A stretch of DNA of 64,000 nucleotides, from the NCBI GenBank assembly GCA_002356635.1, contig CP023454.1, positions 3,228,501-3,292,500 of the forward strand, written 5' to 3'. Below are positions 35,503-43,759 of the stretch, piece after piece. The notes beneath the pieces are model-generated. The model was not told the origin of the DNA. It saw only the letters and a list, made by a program, of their open reading frames with translations, and made no database searches. Positions within the stretch are counted from its first letter, which is position 1. Each line of letters starts with the position of its first letter. Origin of the DNA: Rhodobacteraceae bacterium QY30 (lineage in GTDB: Bacteria > Pseudomonadota > Alphaproteobacteria > Rhodobacterales > Rhodobacteraceae). The position numbers and the translations under genes are program-made.

Positions 35503-36483
35503 TCACCTCCAGGTCTTGGCATAGGCGCCGGCGGTGGCGGCCTGACCTTCGGTCAGCCGGGCCAAGGCGCTGGCGGGCATGGGCTGGCCCGCCGCCTCGG
35601 CCTCGACCGCCGCGCGGAAGGCGCGCACGACCTGGGCCACATAGGCGCGGCTGCGCTGCCGCCCCTCGATCTTCAGCGCGCTGACACCGGCGCGGGCAAG
35701 CTGGGGAATCAAGTGGCTTGCATCCAGGCTGACCGGGTCTTCGAAGATATGGCCGGTCTGCTCGTCCGAGGTGAAGCAGCCCTTGCACAGTGTCGGATAA
35801 GGCGCGGGGGCGGCTTTTGGCGTGCGGTGGATGGTGAACCCGCCCAGACGGCTGACCAGATCGCCGCCCTCTTCGGAATAGACCACATGCGACGCGGGCG
35901 AACAGACTCCGTTCATGTTGGGCGACTGCCCGGTGACGTAGGACGACAGCGAACACCGCCCCTCGGCCATCACGCAAAGCCCGCCAAAGGCGAAGACCTC
36001 GGTTTCCACGTCGATCTCGCGGTTGATGGCGGCGATTTCATCGACCGTCAGCACCCGCGGCAGCACGACGCGCCGCACCCCGAAGGCCGAGGCGTAAAGG
36101 TTGATCGCATCCGGGTTCGCAGCCGCCGCCTGAACGGACAGGTGCAGCCGCAAGTCGGGATGCGCTTCGGCAGCGTGGGCCAGCAGGCCCAGATCGGCCA
36201 GAATGACCGCATCGGCACCGGCGCGGGCCGCATCGGCAATGCCGCGGTGCCAGATCGCTTCGGCCCCGGCGCGGGGGAAGGTGTTGATCGCGACCAGCAC
36301 CTTGGCGCCGCGCGCATGGGCGTGCGAGATGCCTTCGGCCAGTTCTTCGCGGCTGAAGTTCAGGCCCGGAAAGTTGCGCGCGTTGGTTTCATCGGCAAAG
36401 CCGCAATAGACAGCATGGGCCCCCGCCTCGACCGCCGCGCGAAGCGCTGCGGGTGTGCCCGCCGGGCAAACCAGTTCCATCAT
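35503..36483 (-). CDS. ubiU: UbiU, U32-family protein of oxygen-independent ubiquinone synthesis
   Basis: 326 residues, U32 family. It begins MELVCPAGTPAALRAAVEAG. The four cluster-binding Cys appear as FGGLCVMAEGRCSLSSYVTG, then NGVCSPASH and LCKGCF, the UbiU arrangement for a [4Fe-4S] cluster. It forms a heterodimer with UbiV and carries out anaerobic ring hydroxylation. Its start directly follows the ubiT stop (36484), and ubiV follows after 2 bp, giving a tight ubiTUV operon. Confidence 0.94.
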   Translation of the reverse strand: MMELVCPAGTPAALRAAVEAGAHAVYCGFADETNARNFPGLNFSREELAEGISHAHARGAKVLVAINTFPRAGAEAIWHRGIADAARAGADAVILADLGLLAHAAEAHPDLRLHLSVQAAAANPDAINLYASAFGVRRVVLPRVLTVDEIAAINREIDVETEVFAFGGLCVMAEGRCSLSSYVTGQSPNMNGVCSPASHVVYSEEGGDLVSRLGGFTIHRTPKAAPAPYPTLCKGCFTSDEQTGHIFEDPVSLDASHLIPQLARAGVSALKIEGRQRSRAYVAQVVRAFRAAVEAEAAGQPMPASALARLTEGQAATAGAYAKTWR

Positions 36484-37020
36484 TCAAAACTCTCCGTGAT
36501 CGTCCATGCGGTGCAGGGCAAGGCCAGTCGCCCGCTCCGTCCGCTCCAGCGCCCGGCGGATCAACGTGCCGAAGCGCCCCCCCGCCCCTGCCAGCTCCGC
36601 GCTCAGGTCCAGTTCGGCGTCGTCGATGGCGTTGCGAAGCGCAAGCACCGCAGAAGTGTCGCCCTCGATCGTCAGGTCCCGCGAAAAGAAGAGGGCATCG
36701 CCATCCTCTGCCCCATGCAGCATCGCCAGGAAGGCCGAAAGTGGCCCGGCCAGCCGGGCGTCATGCGCCGTCCTTTCGCCACGCCGAAGCGCCGTGACCG
36801 AAGCGCGGGCCGGAACCATCAGCAAGACGAAGGGCAGATCCGTCGGGTCGATCAGGAACCGCTTGCCGCCGTGATCGCCCAGCCGCTTCAGCATCGAAGG
36901 ATGGGATCGCGTCATGCGCCGCGCCACCGCGCCCAGCGCCACGGACAGCGGCAGCAGCGGAAGCGGGCGAATGGCAAGCGCCAGCGCACGCGGCATGGTG
37001 GGAAGTTCAGCAGCGGGCAT
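36484..37020 (-). CDS. ubiT: UbiT, SCP2-domain lipid-binding accessory factor
   Basis: 178 residues. The central and C-terminal part is an SCP2 sterol-carrier-like domain (DALFFSRDLTIEGDTSAVLAL), the fold shared by UbiJ and UbiT. UbiT replaces UbiJ when ubiquinone is made anaerobically, presenting hydrophobic intermediates to the enzymes. It is the first gene of ubiTUV, with a TTGAC-N4-ATCAA box centred 63 bp upstream, the distance expected for FNR-type activation with a leader of about 20 nt. Confidence 0.92.
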   Translation of the reverse strand: MPAAELPTMPRALALAIRPLPLLPLSVALGAVARRMTRSHPSMLKRLGDHGGKRFLIDPTDLPFVLLMVPARASVTALRRGERTAHDARLAGPLSAFLAMLHGAEDGDALFFSRDLTIEGDTSAVLALRNAIDDAELDLSAELAGAGGRFGTLIRRALERTERATGLALHRMDDHGEF

Positions 37021-37076
37021 GGGGATCCTCGGTCCGGGGCATGATCGCTGTCTAGCGGCAGGGATCGCAATTTAGA

Positions 37077-37090
37077 TTGACATTGATCAA
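37077..37090. promoter_or_regulatory. FNR-type box between ubiT and ubiD
   Basis: TTGACATTGATCAA matches TTGAT-N4-ATCAA with one mismatch in the left half. It is well placed for activating ubiT (minus strand). It directly abuts the first possible ubiD start codon (GTG 37091), so for ubiD it either acts differently or the true ubiD start is farther in. Confidence 0.7.
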
Positions 37091-38650
37091 GTGCCCCAAG
37101 GATTCGCGCTGCTATCAGACCCCAACACCGCCCACCCCTTGCCCGAGGCCGCCATTCGCACCCTGCCCGCCTTTCCCGATCTTCGCAGCTTCCTTGGCTG
37201 GGCCGAAGGAACGGGCGACCTTCTGCGCCTGCGCGAACCGATCAGCCTGCGGCACGAGATGACGGCGGTGCAGCTGGCGGCCCTGCGGCGCGGCGGGAAG
37301 ATCCTGCGCTTCGATGGCGCAACGGATGGCGAAGGCCGCCCCGCCGCGATGCCGGTCATCGCGAACCTTTTCGGAACGCCCCAGCGGGTGGCGGCGGGCC
37401 TTGGCCTCGATCTGTCAGAAGTTCCGGCCTTTGGCGAATTCCTGGCCGCCCTGCGCAGCCCCGCGCCCGTGGACGGGTTGCGCGATGCCTTGTCGCGGTG
37501 GCCGATGCTGAAGGCGGCGCTGGCGACCCGGCCCAAGGTCCTGCGCCGCGCCCCGGTGCAGGAAGTGGACGCCGCCCCCGACCTGACGCGCCTGCCCGTC
37601 CAGACCCCCTGGCCCGAAGACGCGGGCCCGCTGATCACCTGGCCGGTTGTCATCACAAGGTCCATCGACACCGATCCCGCGCAGGTGGCGCAGTATAACC
37701 TGGGGGTCTACCGCGCGCAGGTCCTGGGGCCCGACAGGTTGATCATGCGCTGGCTTGCCCATCGCGGCGGCGCGGCCCATGCCCGCAGCTGGGCCAATGC
37801 CGGCGAACCAATGCCGGTCGCCATTGCCCTTGGCGCCGATCCGGCCACGCTGCTGTCGGCCGCGCTGCCGCTGCCGGAAACCGTGTCGGAGCTGACCTTC
37901 TCGGGCATCCTGCGCGGCTGCCGCACGGAAATCGTTCCTGCCCGCACCGTGCCGCTGATGGTGCCCGCCCACGCCGAAATCATCCTTGAAGGCTGGATTC
38001 ATCCCGGCGAAACGGAGCCCGAAGGCCCCTTCGGCGATCACACCGGCTATTACAACTCGGTCGAGCCTTTCCCGGTGATGCGGATCTCTGCCATCACCCA
38101 TCGCCGCGACCCCCTTTATCTGACCACCGTCACCGGCCGCCCCCCCGATGAGCCCTCGGTCATCGGCGAGGTTTTCAACACCCTCGCCCTGCCCGTGATC
38201 CGCGCCCAGATCCCCGAGGTCCGCGACCTTTGGCTGCCGCCCGCCGCCTGTTCCTACCGGATGGCCGTCGTCCAGATCCGCAAGCGCTATCCCGGACAGG
38301 CGCGCCGCGTGATGATGGCGCTTTGGGGAATGCTGGCGCAGTTTTCCTACACCAAGACCATCGTGGTTGTGGATGACGACATCGACCCGCGCAACTGGGA
38401 CGACATCGCCTGGGCAATGGCCACCCGGATGGACCCGGCGCGCGATGTGATGCTGCTGGACAGCACGCCGATGGATTACCTGGATTTCGCCAGCCCCCGC
38501 GAAGGTCTGGCCGGCAAGATGGGCATCGACGCAACGACGAAAATCGGCGCCGAGACGACCCGTGAATGGGGTCGCGTAATGGCGCTTGACCCCGCGCACG
38601 AGGCCCGCGCCGCCGAAATCCTAGCCCGCCACATGGGGGACGCATCATGA
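37091..38650 (+). CDS. ubiD: UbiD-family decarboxylase (4-hydroxy-3-polyprenylbenzoate decarboxylase-like)
   Basis: Up to 519 residues. The family signature EPEGPFGDHTGYY is present near residue 315, with FPVMRISAITHRRDP after it, as in prenylated-FMN-dependent UbiD. It removes the ring carboxylate in ubiquinone synthesis and needs the UbiX product. The start is uncertain: GTG 37091 touches the FNR box, and TTG 37139 is an in-frame alternative. The conserved region begins at FPDLRSFLGWAEG, near residue 28. Its stop overlaps ubiX by ATGA. Confidence 0.9.
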   Translation: MPQGFALLSDPNTAHPLPEAAIRTLPAFPDLRSFLGWAEGTGDLLRLREPISLRHEMTAVQLAALRRGGKILRFDGATDGEGRPAAMPVIANLFGTPQRVAAGLGLDLSEVPAFGEFLAALRSPAPVDGLRDALSRWPMLKAALATRPKVLRRAPVQEVDAAPDLTRLPVQTPWPEDAGPLITWPVVITRSIDTDPAQVAQYNLGVYRAQVLGPDRLIMRWLAHRGGAAHARSWANAGEPMPVAIALGADPATLLSAALPLPETVSELTFSGILRGCRTEIVPARTVPLMVPAHAEIILEGWIHPGETEPEGPFGDHTGYYNSVEPFPVMRISAITHRRDPLYLTTVTGRPPDEPSVIGEVFNTLALPVIRAQIPEVRDLWLPPAACSYRMAVVQIRKRYPGQARRVMMALWGMLAQFSYTKTIVVVDDDIDPRNWDDIAWAMATRMDPARDVMLLDSTPMDYLDFASPREGLAGKMGIDATTKIGAETTREWGRVMALDPAHEARAAEILARHMGDAS

Positions 38651-39225
38651 CCCGCGTGATCCTTGGCGTTTCCGGCGCATCAGGCGCGGCGCTGGCACTG
38701 GACTGCGCCAGCCTCCTTGGCCGCATTGGCGTCAGGATCGATCTGGTGCTGTCAACCATGGCCGAACGCACCCTTGCGCATGAGGTCGGCGCGGACGCGA
38801 TGGCGCGGCTAACCCTGCTTGCAGACCGTGTGCATCCGCTGTCGGACCTGGGCGCCACCATCGCTTCGGGGTCCTATCCCGTGGCCGGGATAATCGTCGC
38901 GCCCTGTTCGATGCGCAGCCTGGCCGCCATCGCACATGGGTTTGACGACAACCTGCTGACCCGCAGTGCCGGGGTGCAGCTGAAAGAACGCCGCCCCGTT
39001 GTTCTGCTAACGCGCGAGGCGCCGCTGACGCTAGCGCATCTGCGCAACATGACCGCCGTGACCGAGATGGGCGCCATCGTGATGCCGCCCGTCCCGGCCT
39101 TCTACACCCTGCCACAGACCACCGCCCAGATCACCGCGCAGATCGCTGCCCGCGCGGTCGACCTTTTGCGGCTTGCCCCCGCCCAGGCCCTTGCCTGGAC
39201 CCCACCCGAAGGAGAGCTTCCATGA
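38647..39225 (+). CDS. ubiX: UbiX flavin prenyltransferase
   Basis: 192 residues. ILGVSGASGAALAL is the FMN-binding loop and IVAPCSMRSLAAIAHGFDDN the second conserved block, both standard for UbiX/Pad1. It makes prenylated FMN from FMN and dimethylallyl phosphate, the cofactor for the UbiD encoded just upstream. The coupling by ATGA overlap on both sides ties it to ubiD and to the Fe-S repair gene downstream. Confidence 0.94.
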   Translation: MTRVILGVSGASGAALALDCASLLGRIGVRIDLVLSTMAERTLAHEVGADAMARLTLLADRVHPLSDLGATIASGSYPVAGIIVAPCSMRSLAAIAHGFDDNLLTRSAGVQLKERRPVVLLTREAPLTLAHLRNMTAVTEMGAIVMPPVPAFYTLPQTTAQITAQIAARAVDLLRLAPAQALAWTPPEGELP

Positions 39226-39887
39226 CCGACCTGACCCCCGAAGCCATCGTCAGCGACATCGCCGCCACCCTGCCCGGCGCGGCCGAGGTGTTCCGCAAAT
39301 CCGGCATCAGCTTTTGCTGCGGCGGCAATATCCCGCTGTCCGAAGCGGCTGCGCGCAAGGGCATTGCCGCAGATGCCCTGCTGGGCCAGTTGCAGGCGCT
39401 TCGCGATGCGGCAGGCCGCAACGCCCCCGAAGATACCCCCGCACTGATCGACCATATCCTGTCGCGCTACCACGACACGCACCGGGCCGAACTGGAATGG
39501 CTGATCCCGCTGGCCCATCGCGTCGAGCGCGTCCACGGCGACCATGAGGAAGCGCCCCTTGGTCTGACCGAGGCGTTGCTGGCCCTTCAGGATGAACTGG
39601 TCGGTCACATGCAGAAGGAAGAAGAGGTGCTGTTCCCGATGATGCGGCAGGGCAGCGATCCGATGGTGGTCCATCCCATCGCCGTGATGCGGGGCGAACA
39701 CGATGATACCACCGCGCTTCTGCAAGGGATCGAGCATGTGACGCATGACCTGACCCTGCCGGTCGGGGCCTGCGGATCCTGGACGGCGCTTTATACAGGC
39801 CTGCGGAAGCTGACCGAGGATGTCGTGGCCCATATCCATCTGGAAAACACGGTCCTTTTCCCGCGGTTCGAATCCCGCGCGGCGTAG
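39222..39887 (+). CDS. Di-iron iron-sulfur cluster repair protein (RIC/ScdA/DnrN type)
   Basis: 221 residues. The N-terminal ScdA_N domain holds C-C-G-G at residues 32-35. The C-terminal hemerythrin-like domain supplies His and Glu for a di-iron site: YHDTHRAELEW, LVGHMQKEEEVLFPMM, MRGEHDDTTA and VVAHIHLENTVLFPRF. Such proteins restore Fe-S clusters damaged by NO or oxidants and are induced during denitrification (DnrN, NorA, YtfE). Overlap with ubiX places it in the same anaerobic operon, where it would protect Fe-S enzymes such as NarGH and UbiUV from NO. Confidence 0.93.
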   Translation: MTDLTPEAIVSDIAATLPGAAEVFRKSGISFCCGGNIPLSEAAARKGIAADALLGQLQALRDAAGRNAPEDTPALIDHILSRYHDTHRAELEWLIPLAHRVERVHGDHEEAPLGLTEALLALQDELVGHMQKEEEVLFPMMRQGSDPMVVHPIAVMRGEHDDTTALLQGIEHVTHDLTLPVGACGSWTALYTGLRKLTEDVVAHIHLENTVLFPRFESRAA

Positions 39888-39890
39888 TCC

Positions 39891-41075
39891 TTGGACCGGC
39901 CCACGGCAGCGACACCACCCCACAGGCCGCTTTTCTTCATGGCGGGTCTTTGGGCGATGGTGTCGCCGCTGGTGTGGATTCGCCCTGGCTTGGTGGCGAA
40001 CCCGATGTTCTGGCACCTGCATGAGCTTTTCTTCGGCATGGCGGCGGCGGCGGTGGGGGGCTACCTGCTGACCGCCCTGCCCCATTGGGCGGGACGGGGC
40101 ATCCGGCCCGGTGCGCTTGGCCTTCTGGTGCTGTTCTGGACGGCAGGACGCGGGGCGCAGGCCTGGCCCGGCCTGCCGGTTCCGGTGCTACTGGCGGCGG
40201 CGCTGTCCTATCCGGTTCTTCTGGGGGCTGCCCTTTCCGTTCCGCTTCTGCGCGCAAGGGCGTGGCCGCGGCTGTGGATGGGGATCCTGCCGCTGATCCT
40301 TGCGGGGGCTGACGCCGCGCTGCTTCTGGCGGATCGGCAAGGTGCGGGGGACGCATGGCCCCTGCGGCTGACGCTGGGATTTTCACTGATGATCGGCCTG
40401 ATCGGCGGGCGGGCGGTTCCGGCCTTTGCCCGCAGCCGGCTGAAGATCCTGTGCCCGGAGGCCCATCTGCACGATCGTCCCGCCCTGGGGATTCTGGCGG
40501 CGCTGATGACCTTTCTGGCTACGGGATTTCTGTCGTTCGGCCTGCCGTTCCCGGCAGGGGTGGCCTTGCTGGTTGCCGGGGCGGCCCAGGCGCTGCGGCT
40601 GTCGGGCTGGCGCCCCTTCGTCCTGCGGTCGCAGACCGACATCCTGATGATGCTTCTGGCCTTTGGCTGGCTGGCGCTGGGGCAGGCCTTGCTGGGCCTT
40701 GGGGTGATCCGGCCGGACCTTCTACGCCCCGAGGAGGCGCTGCATGTCCTGACGATGGGGGCGATGGGCAGCATGATCCTGGCGATCGCCGCGCGGCCAC
40801 TGCTGCCCCGGCAGGCGGGACGGCTGCGGACCACGCCGGACATCGGGCTGGCCTTCACGCTGCTATCGGCCGGGACGATGCTGCGCCTGACCCGCCCCGA
40901 GACCGTGGCGGGCCTGGATGCGCTGCCTCTGGCGGCTTGCCTCTGGTCGGCGGGCTGGGGGCTTTACCTGATCCGCGCCCTGCGTTGCTGGCGCCATCCC
41001 GCCCCCTTCCCGGCGCTGAGCGTCGCGTCCGAGGCCCGGACAGCACCGCCACCTTCCATTCCCGCGGGATCGTGA
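39891..41075 (+). CDS. NnrS family heme-copper membrane protein
   Basis: 394 residues, with about twelve hydrophobic helices. It starts from TTG 39891, or possibly ATG 39939 after the first PLFF. MFWHLHELFFGMAAAAVGGY near the N-terminus is the NnrS hallmark, with paired His, and a second GRAVPAFARSRL block lies mid-protein. NnrS proteins contain heme and copper and relieve nitrosative stress in denitrifiers. It is the last gene of the ubiD-ubiX-RIC operon, 3 bp downstream, fitting a role with RIC against NO. Confidence 0.9.
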   Translation: MDRPTAATPPHRPLFFMAGLWAMVSPLVWIRPGLVANPMFWHLHELFFGMAAAAVGGYLLTALPHWAGRGIRPGALGLLVLFWTAGRGAQAWPGLPVPVLLAAALSYPVLLGAALSVPLLRARAWPRLWMGILPLILAGADAALLLADRQGAGDAWPLRLTLGFSLMIGLIGGRAVPAFARSRLKILCPEAHLHDRPALGILAALMTFLATGFLSFGLPFPAGVALLVAGAAQALRLSGWRPFVLRSQTDILMMLLAFGWLALGQALLGLGVIRPDLLRPEEALHVLTMGAMGSMILAIAARPLLPRQAGRLRTTPDIGLAFTLLSAGTMLRLTRPETVAGLDALPLAACLWSAGWGLYLIRALRCWRHPAPFPALSVASEARTAPPPSIPAGS

Positions 41076-41118
41076 CCGGCGCAAACGCCCCGATACGACC
41101 GTCAGGCGCGCGACGGGA

Positions 41119-43014
41119 TCATCGCCCGCGCGACCGGGTCAGCGGGGCGTCCGACGCCGCCGCGGCACCGGTTGCCAACAGCGCCTCGGCCAGATCCAGC
41201 GCGTCATCGGGCCAGTATTCCACCGGCCGGGGATGCACCACCCCCGGGGCACGGACTGCGCGACAGGACAGGACCTGCGCCCGCCAGTCCGCCGGTATCG
41301 CGTCGCGTCCCAGCGCGGCGCCCAGCAGCGCGCCGCAGATCGCGGCATTGGTGTCAGTGTCGCCGCCCTGCATCACCGTGTCGACCAACGCATTGTCAAA
41401 GGCTTGCCCGGTCCAGAGCCGGTGGAAGGCGTTGCCGAACGCGATGAGCACCCAGCCCTGGTTGCGGGTGAAGTCGTGGGGCGGTGCATCGCGCGCCTCG
41501 ATCAGGCACTGGCGGATCTCGGTGCCCGCCGCTCCGTCGCCGGCATAGGCGTGGGCCGCCGACCACATCGCTTGGGGATCGGCGCCACCCACGCCCGCCG
41601 CCACCGCCGCCGCAAAGGAAGCCGAGGCCGCGCGGCACACGGGATGGGGATGGGTCAGGCCCGCGTCCACATCGGCCCAGGCCGCGGCGAGGTCCGGGCG
41701 CCCCGCGGCGGCGATGCCGATGGGCGCCACCCGCATCAGTGCACCATTGGCCTGGCTGGCTGGATTCGGCCTGCCCCTGCCGCGCAGCGCGTCAATGCCG
41801 CGGGCCGTCGTGGTGCCGATATCGAAGGGGATCGAGTCCACCCAGCGGATGTAGGCCTGCGCCACGCGGTCCCGGTCGAAACCGCCCACTGCGGCCAGGG
41901 TGCGGGCCAGCGCCAGCGCCATTTCGCCGTCGTCGGTCGGCTGGCCAGCCAGCAGGTTCCAGACGCCGCCCGGCAGCAGCGCCCGCAACCCATGGGGGTG
42001 GCGCGCCCGGATCGCCTCGGGTGACTGGAACTCGACCTGCGAGCCCAGGGCATCGCCTGCCAGAAGACCCAGCAAGGTTCCTTGCGCCCAGCGCAGGCGG
42101 CCCGTGGCCGAAGTGCGGCAAAAGGGCACCGCCGGGTGGCGCGGCGCAGGGCTGCCGGGCCGGGGACGGCGGCGCACCACCTCGGCCACCAGTTCCGGCC
42201 GCCCGCCGATGCAGCCGCTGAAAAGATGCCCGCCCACGTGCTGGATGGCCCGGCCGTCCAACTGCACAAGCGTGCCGCCGACGGCACCGATCAGCGCGTG
42301 CCCGGCGGCAATATCGTAACTGTCTAGGCCTTGGGTCAAGCTCAGCGCCACGTCGACATCACCGGCCGCGGCCAGGGCCAGCCGATAGGCGATCGAGGGC
42401 AGCGCCCGAACCCCCGCTGGGGCAAGGGCGGCGTGATTTTGGGCGGCATGGTCCCCGGCCCGTTCGTTCAGGCCAAGGATCGTGGCATGATCATAGCCGC
42501 GCGGGCGGGCTGGCAGCGGCGGCCAGGGCGCGCCTTCCAGCGGCTCGTACGGGGCCGGGCGCGGACCGATGGCCGACAACACGCCACCGTTCCGCATCGG
42601 GGCCAGGCCTTCGGCCCAGTAGAAGAAATCGCCGCCATCGTCCGGTGCCACCGGGGCGAAGATGACCCCCAGCACGGGCCTTCCCTGCCGCAGAAGCGCC
42701 ACCGACACGGCCGAGCCCCGAAGGCCGCGCAGGAAGGCCGAAGTGCCGTCCTGCGGATCGACGACCCAGCAATCCGCATGGCCGCCCTTGTGACGTGGTA
42801 GTTCCTCGCCGTGCCAGTCGCAGCCGTGCAGGGCCAGCAGCCTTTCGCGCAGGAAGGCCTCGACCTCGGCGTCGACCGGCGCCTTGCCGTCGCGACCGCG
42901 CGGCCCGCCGGGACGGTGAAATTCGGCCCGGATCAGCGCTCCGACGGCAAGCACCGCCGCCATCGTCGGGGCCAGAAGGGTTGCAGGGTGGGGAAGGTTC
43001 GGGTCATGTGTCAT
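41119..43014 (-). CDS. Inositol-monophosphatase-like / ADP-ribosylglycohydrolase fusion
   Basis: About 631 residues from ATG 43014 (GAGG eight bases upstream); GTG 43026 is possible. Residues 1-290 are an IMPase/CysQ-type phosphatase domain: DWHGEELPRH, then WVVDPQDGTSAFLRGL and the C-terminal SYDIAAGHALIGAVGG. Residues 315-630 are an ADP-ribosylglycohydrolase domain: GLLAGDALGSQVEF, PTDDGEMALALARTLA and GGDTDTNAAICGALLGA, holding the Asp/Thr metal ligands. Both active sites look intact. The fusion suggests one pathway in which a phosphorylated nucleotide or ADP-ribose product is handled twice, for instance release of ADP-ribose followed by dephosphorylation. Substrates are not known. It stands alone on its strand. 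Confidence 0.88.
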   Translation of the reverse strand: MTHDPNLPHPATLLAPTMAAVLAVGALIRAEFHRPGGPRGRDGKAPVDAEVEAFLRERLLALHGCDWHGEELPRHKGGHADCWVVDPQDGTSAFLRGLRGSAVSVALLRQGRPVLGVIFAPVAPDDGGDFFYWAEGLAPMRNGGVLSAIGPRPAPYEPLEGAPWPPLPARPRGYDHATILGLNERAGDHAAQNHAALAPAGVRALPSIAYRLALAAAGDVDVALSLTQGLDSYDIAAGHALIGAVGGTLVQLDGRAIQHVGGHLFSGCIGGRPELVAEVVRRRPRPGSPAPRHPAVPFCRTSATGRLRWAQGTLLGLLAGDALGSQVEFQSPEAIRARHPHGLRALLPGGVWNLLAGQPTDDGEMALALARTLAAVGGFDRDRVAQAYIRWVDSIPFDIGTTTARGIDALRGRGRPNPASQANGALMRVAPIGIAAAGRPDLAAAWADVDAGLTHPHPVCRAASASFAAAVAAGVGGADPQAMWSAAHAYAGDGAAGTEIRQCLIEARDAPPHDFTRNQGWVLIAFGNAFHRLWTGQAFDNALVDTVMQGGDTDTNAAICGALLGAALGRDAIPADWRAQVLSCRAVRAPGVVHPRPVEYWPDDALDLAEALLATGAAAASDAPLTRSRGR

Positions 43015-43104
43015 CGACGGCCTCACTGGGTTCTGGATGCGCCCTTCTTGCGCCCGAAGACCCCGGTGCGGGCCGTTTGTCGGGATTTTCCGCTTCGGTC
43101 AAAG

Positions 43105-43716
43105 ATGAATTACATTGGCTTCTACTGGACCCTTCCCGTGCCTTGGGCCGGTTTCACCGACTTACCCAAGGACCCGGATGCCGCAGCGGGGATGAGTCGA
43201 ACCATCCGTTATCAGGTCGAACGGGTGCGCCGCTGGGTGAAGGAGAACGGCGGGCAGCTTGTTGCGGAGGAAGTGTTTCTGGAACTGGCGCCGGACCGCG
43301 GCAGCGAGCAGATCATTCCGGTCATCGATCGCCTGCTCTCTCGCGCGCGCACAGAAGGTGCAAGGGTGGTGCTGGTGGACTTTGCCGCAGCCTTCCATTG
43401 GCGCAGGCACGGCGCGCTGTGGGCGCGGCTGGACGATCATCGCATCTGTGTGCCGCTGGATCCCGCGCCGATCTATCTTGACGGCAAGGAATTCGATCCC
43501 GTTCGCCATTTCCGGGGCTGGCGCGCGGCCGAGGCCGCCCATGCCGCCGACAAGCCCGGTCGGCGTGCCGCATCAGCTGCGGCCGCCTGGGCGCTGCGCG
43601 AGAAGGGCAAGACCCATGCAGACATCGCCGGGGAACTGAATGCCCGGGGCGACATGACCCCGACCGGCCGGGCCTGGACCGCCGAAAATGTGCGCAAGCT
43701 GCTGGCCGGCACCTGA
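43105..43716 (+). CDS. Serine-recombinase-like protein lacking an obvious catalytic serine
   Basis: 203 residues from ATG 43105. The C-terminal 45 residues (REKGKTHADIAGELNARGDM, then RAWTAENVRKLLAG) look like the recombinase-domain segment of large serine recombinases, which usually reads IA..LN..G..TP.G..W....V..IL. The N-terminal 110 residues resemble a resolvase fold (QVERVRRWVKENGGQLVAEE, then EGARVVLVDFAAAFHWRR), but the usual N-terminal Y-x-R-x-S motif is replaced by FYWTLPVPWAG. It may be a domesticated or regulatory relative. It is divergent from the phosphatase fusion and flanked by no other recombination gene. Confidence 0.55.
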   Translation: MNYIGFYWTLPVPWAGFTDLPKDPDAAAGMSRTIRYQVERVRRWVKENGGQLVAEEVFLELAPDRGSEQIIPVIDRLLSRARTEGARVVLVDFAAAFHWRRHGALWARLDDHRICVPLDPAPIYLDGKEFDPVRHFRGWRAAEAAHAADKPGRRAASAAAAWALREKGKTHADIAGELNARGDMTPTGRAWTAENVRKLLAGT

Positions 43717-43759
43717 CCCGTGGCTTCCCCGGCGAGCGGCGCCCCCGGGGTATCCTGCT

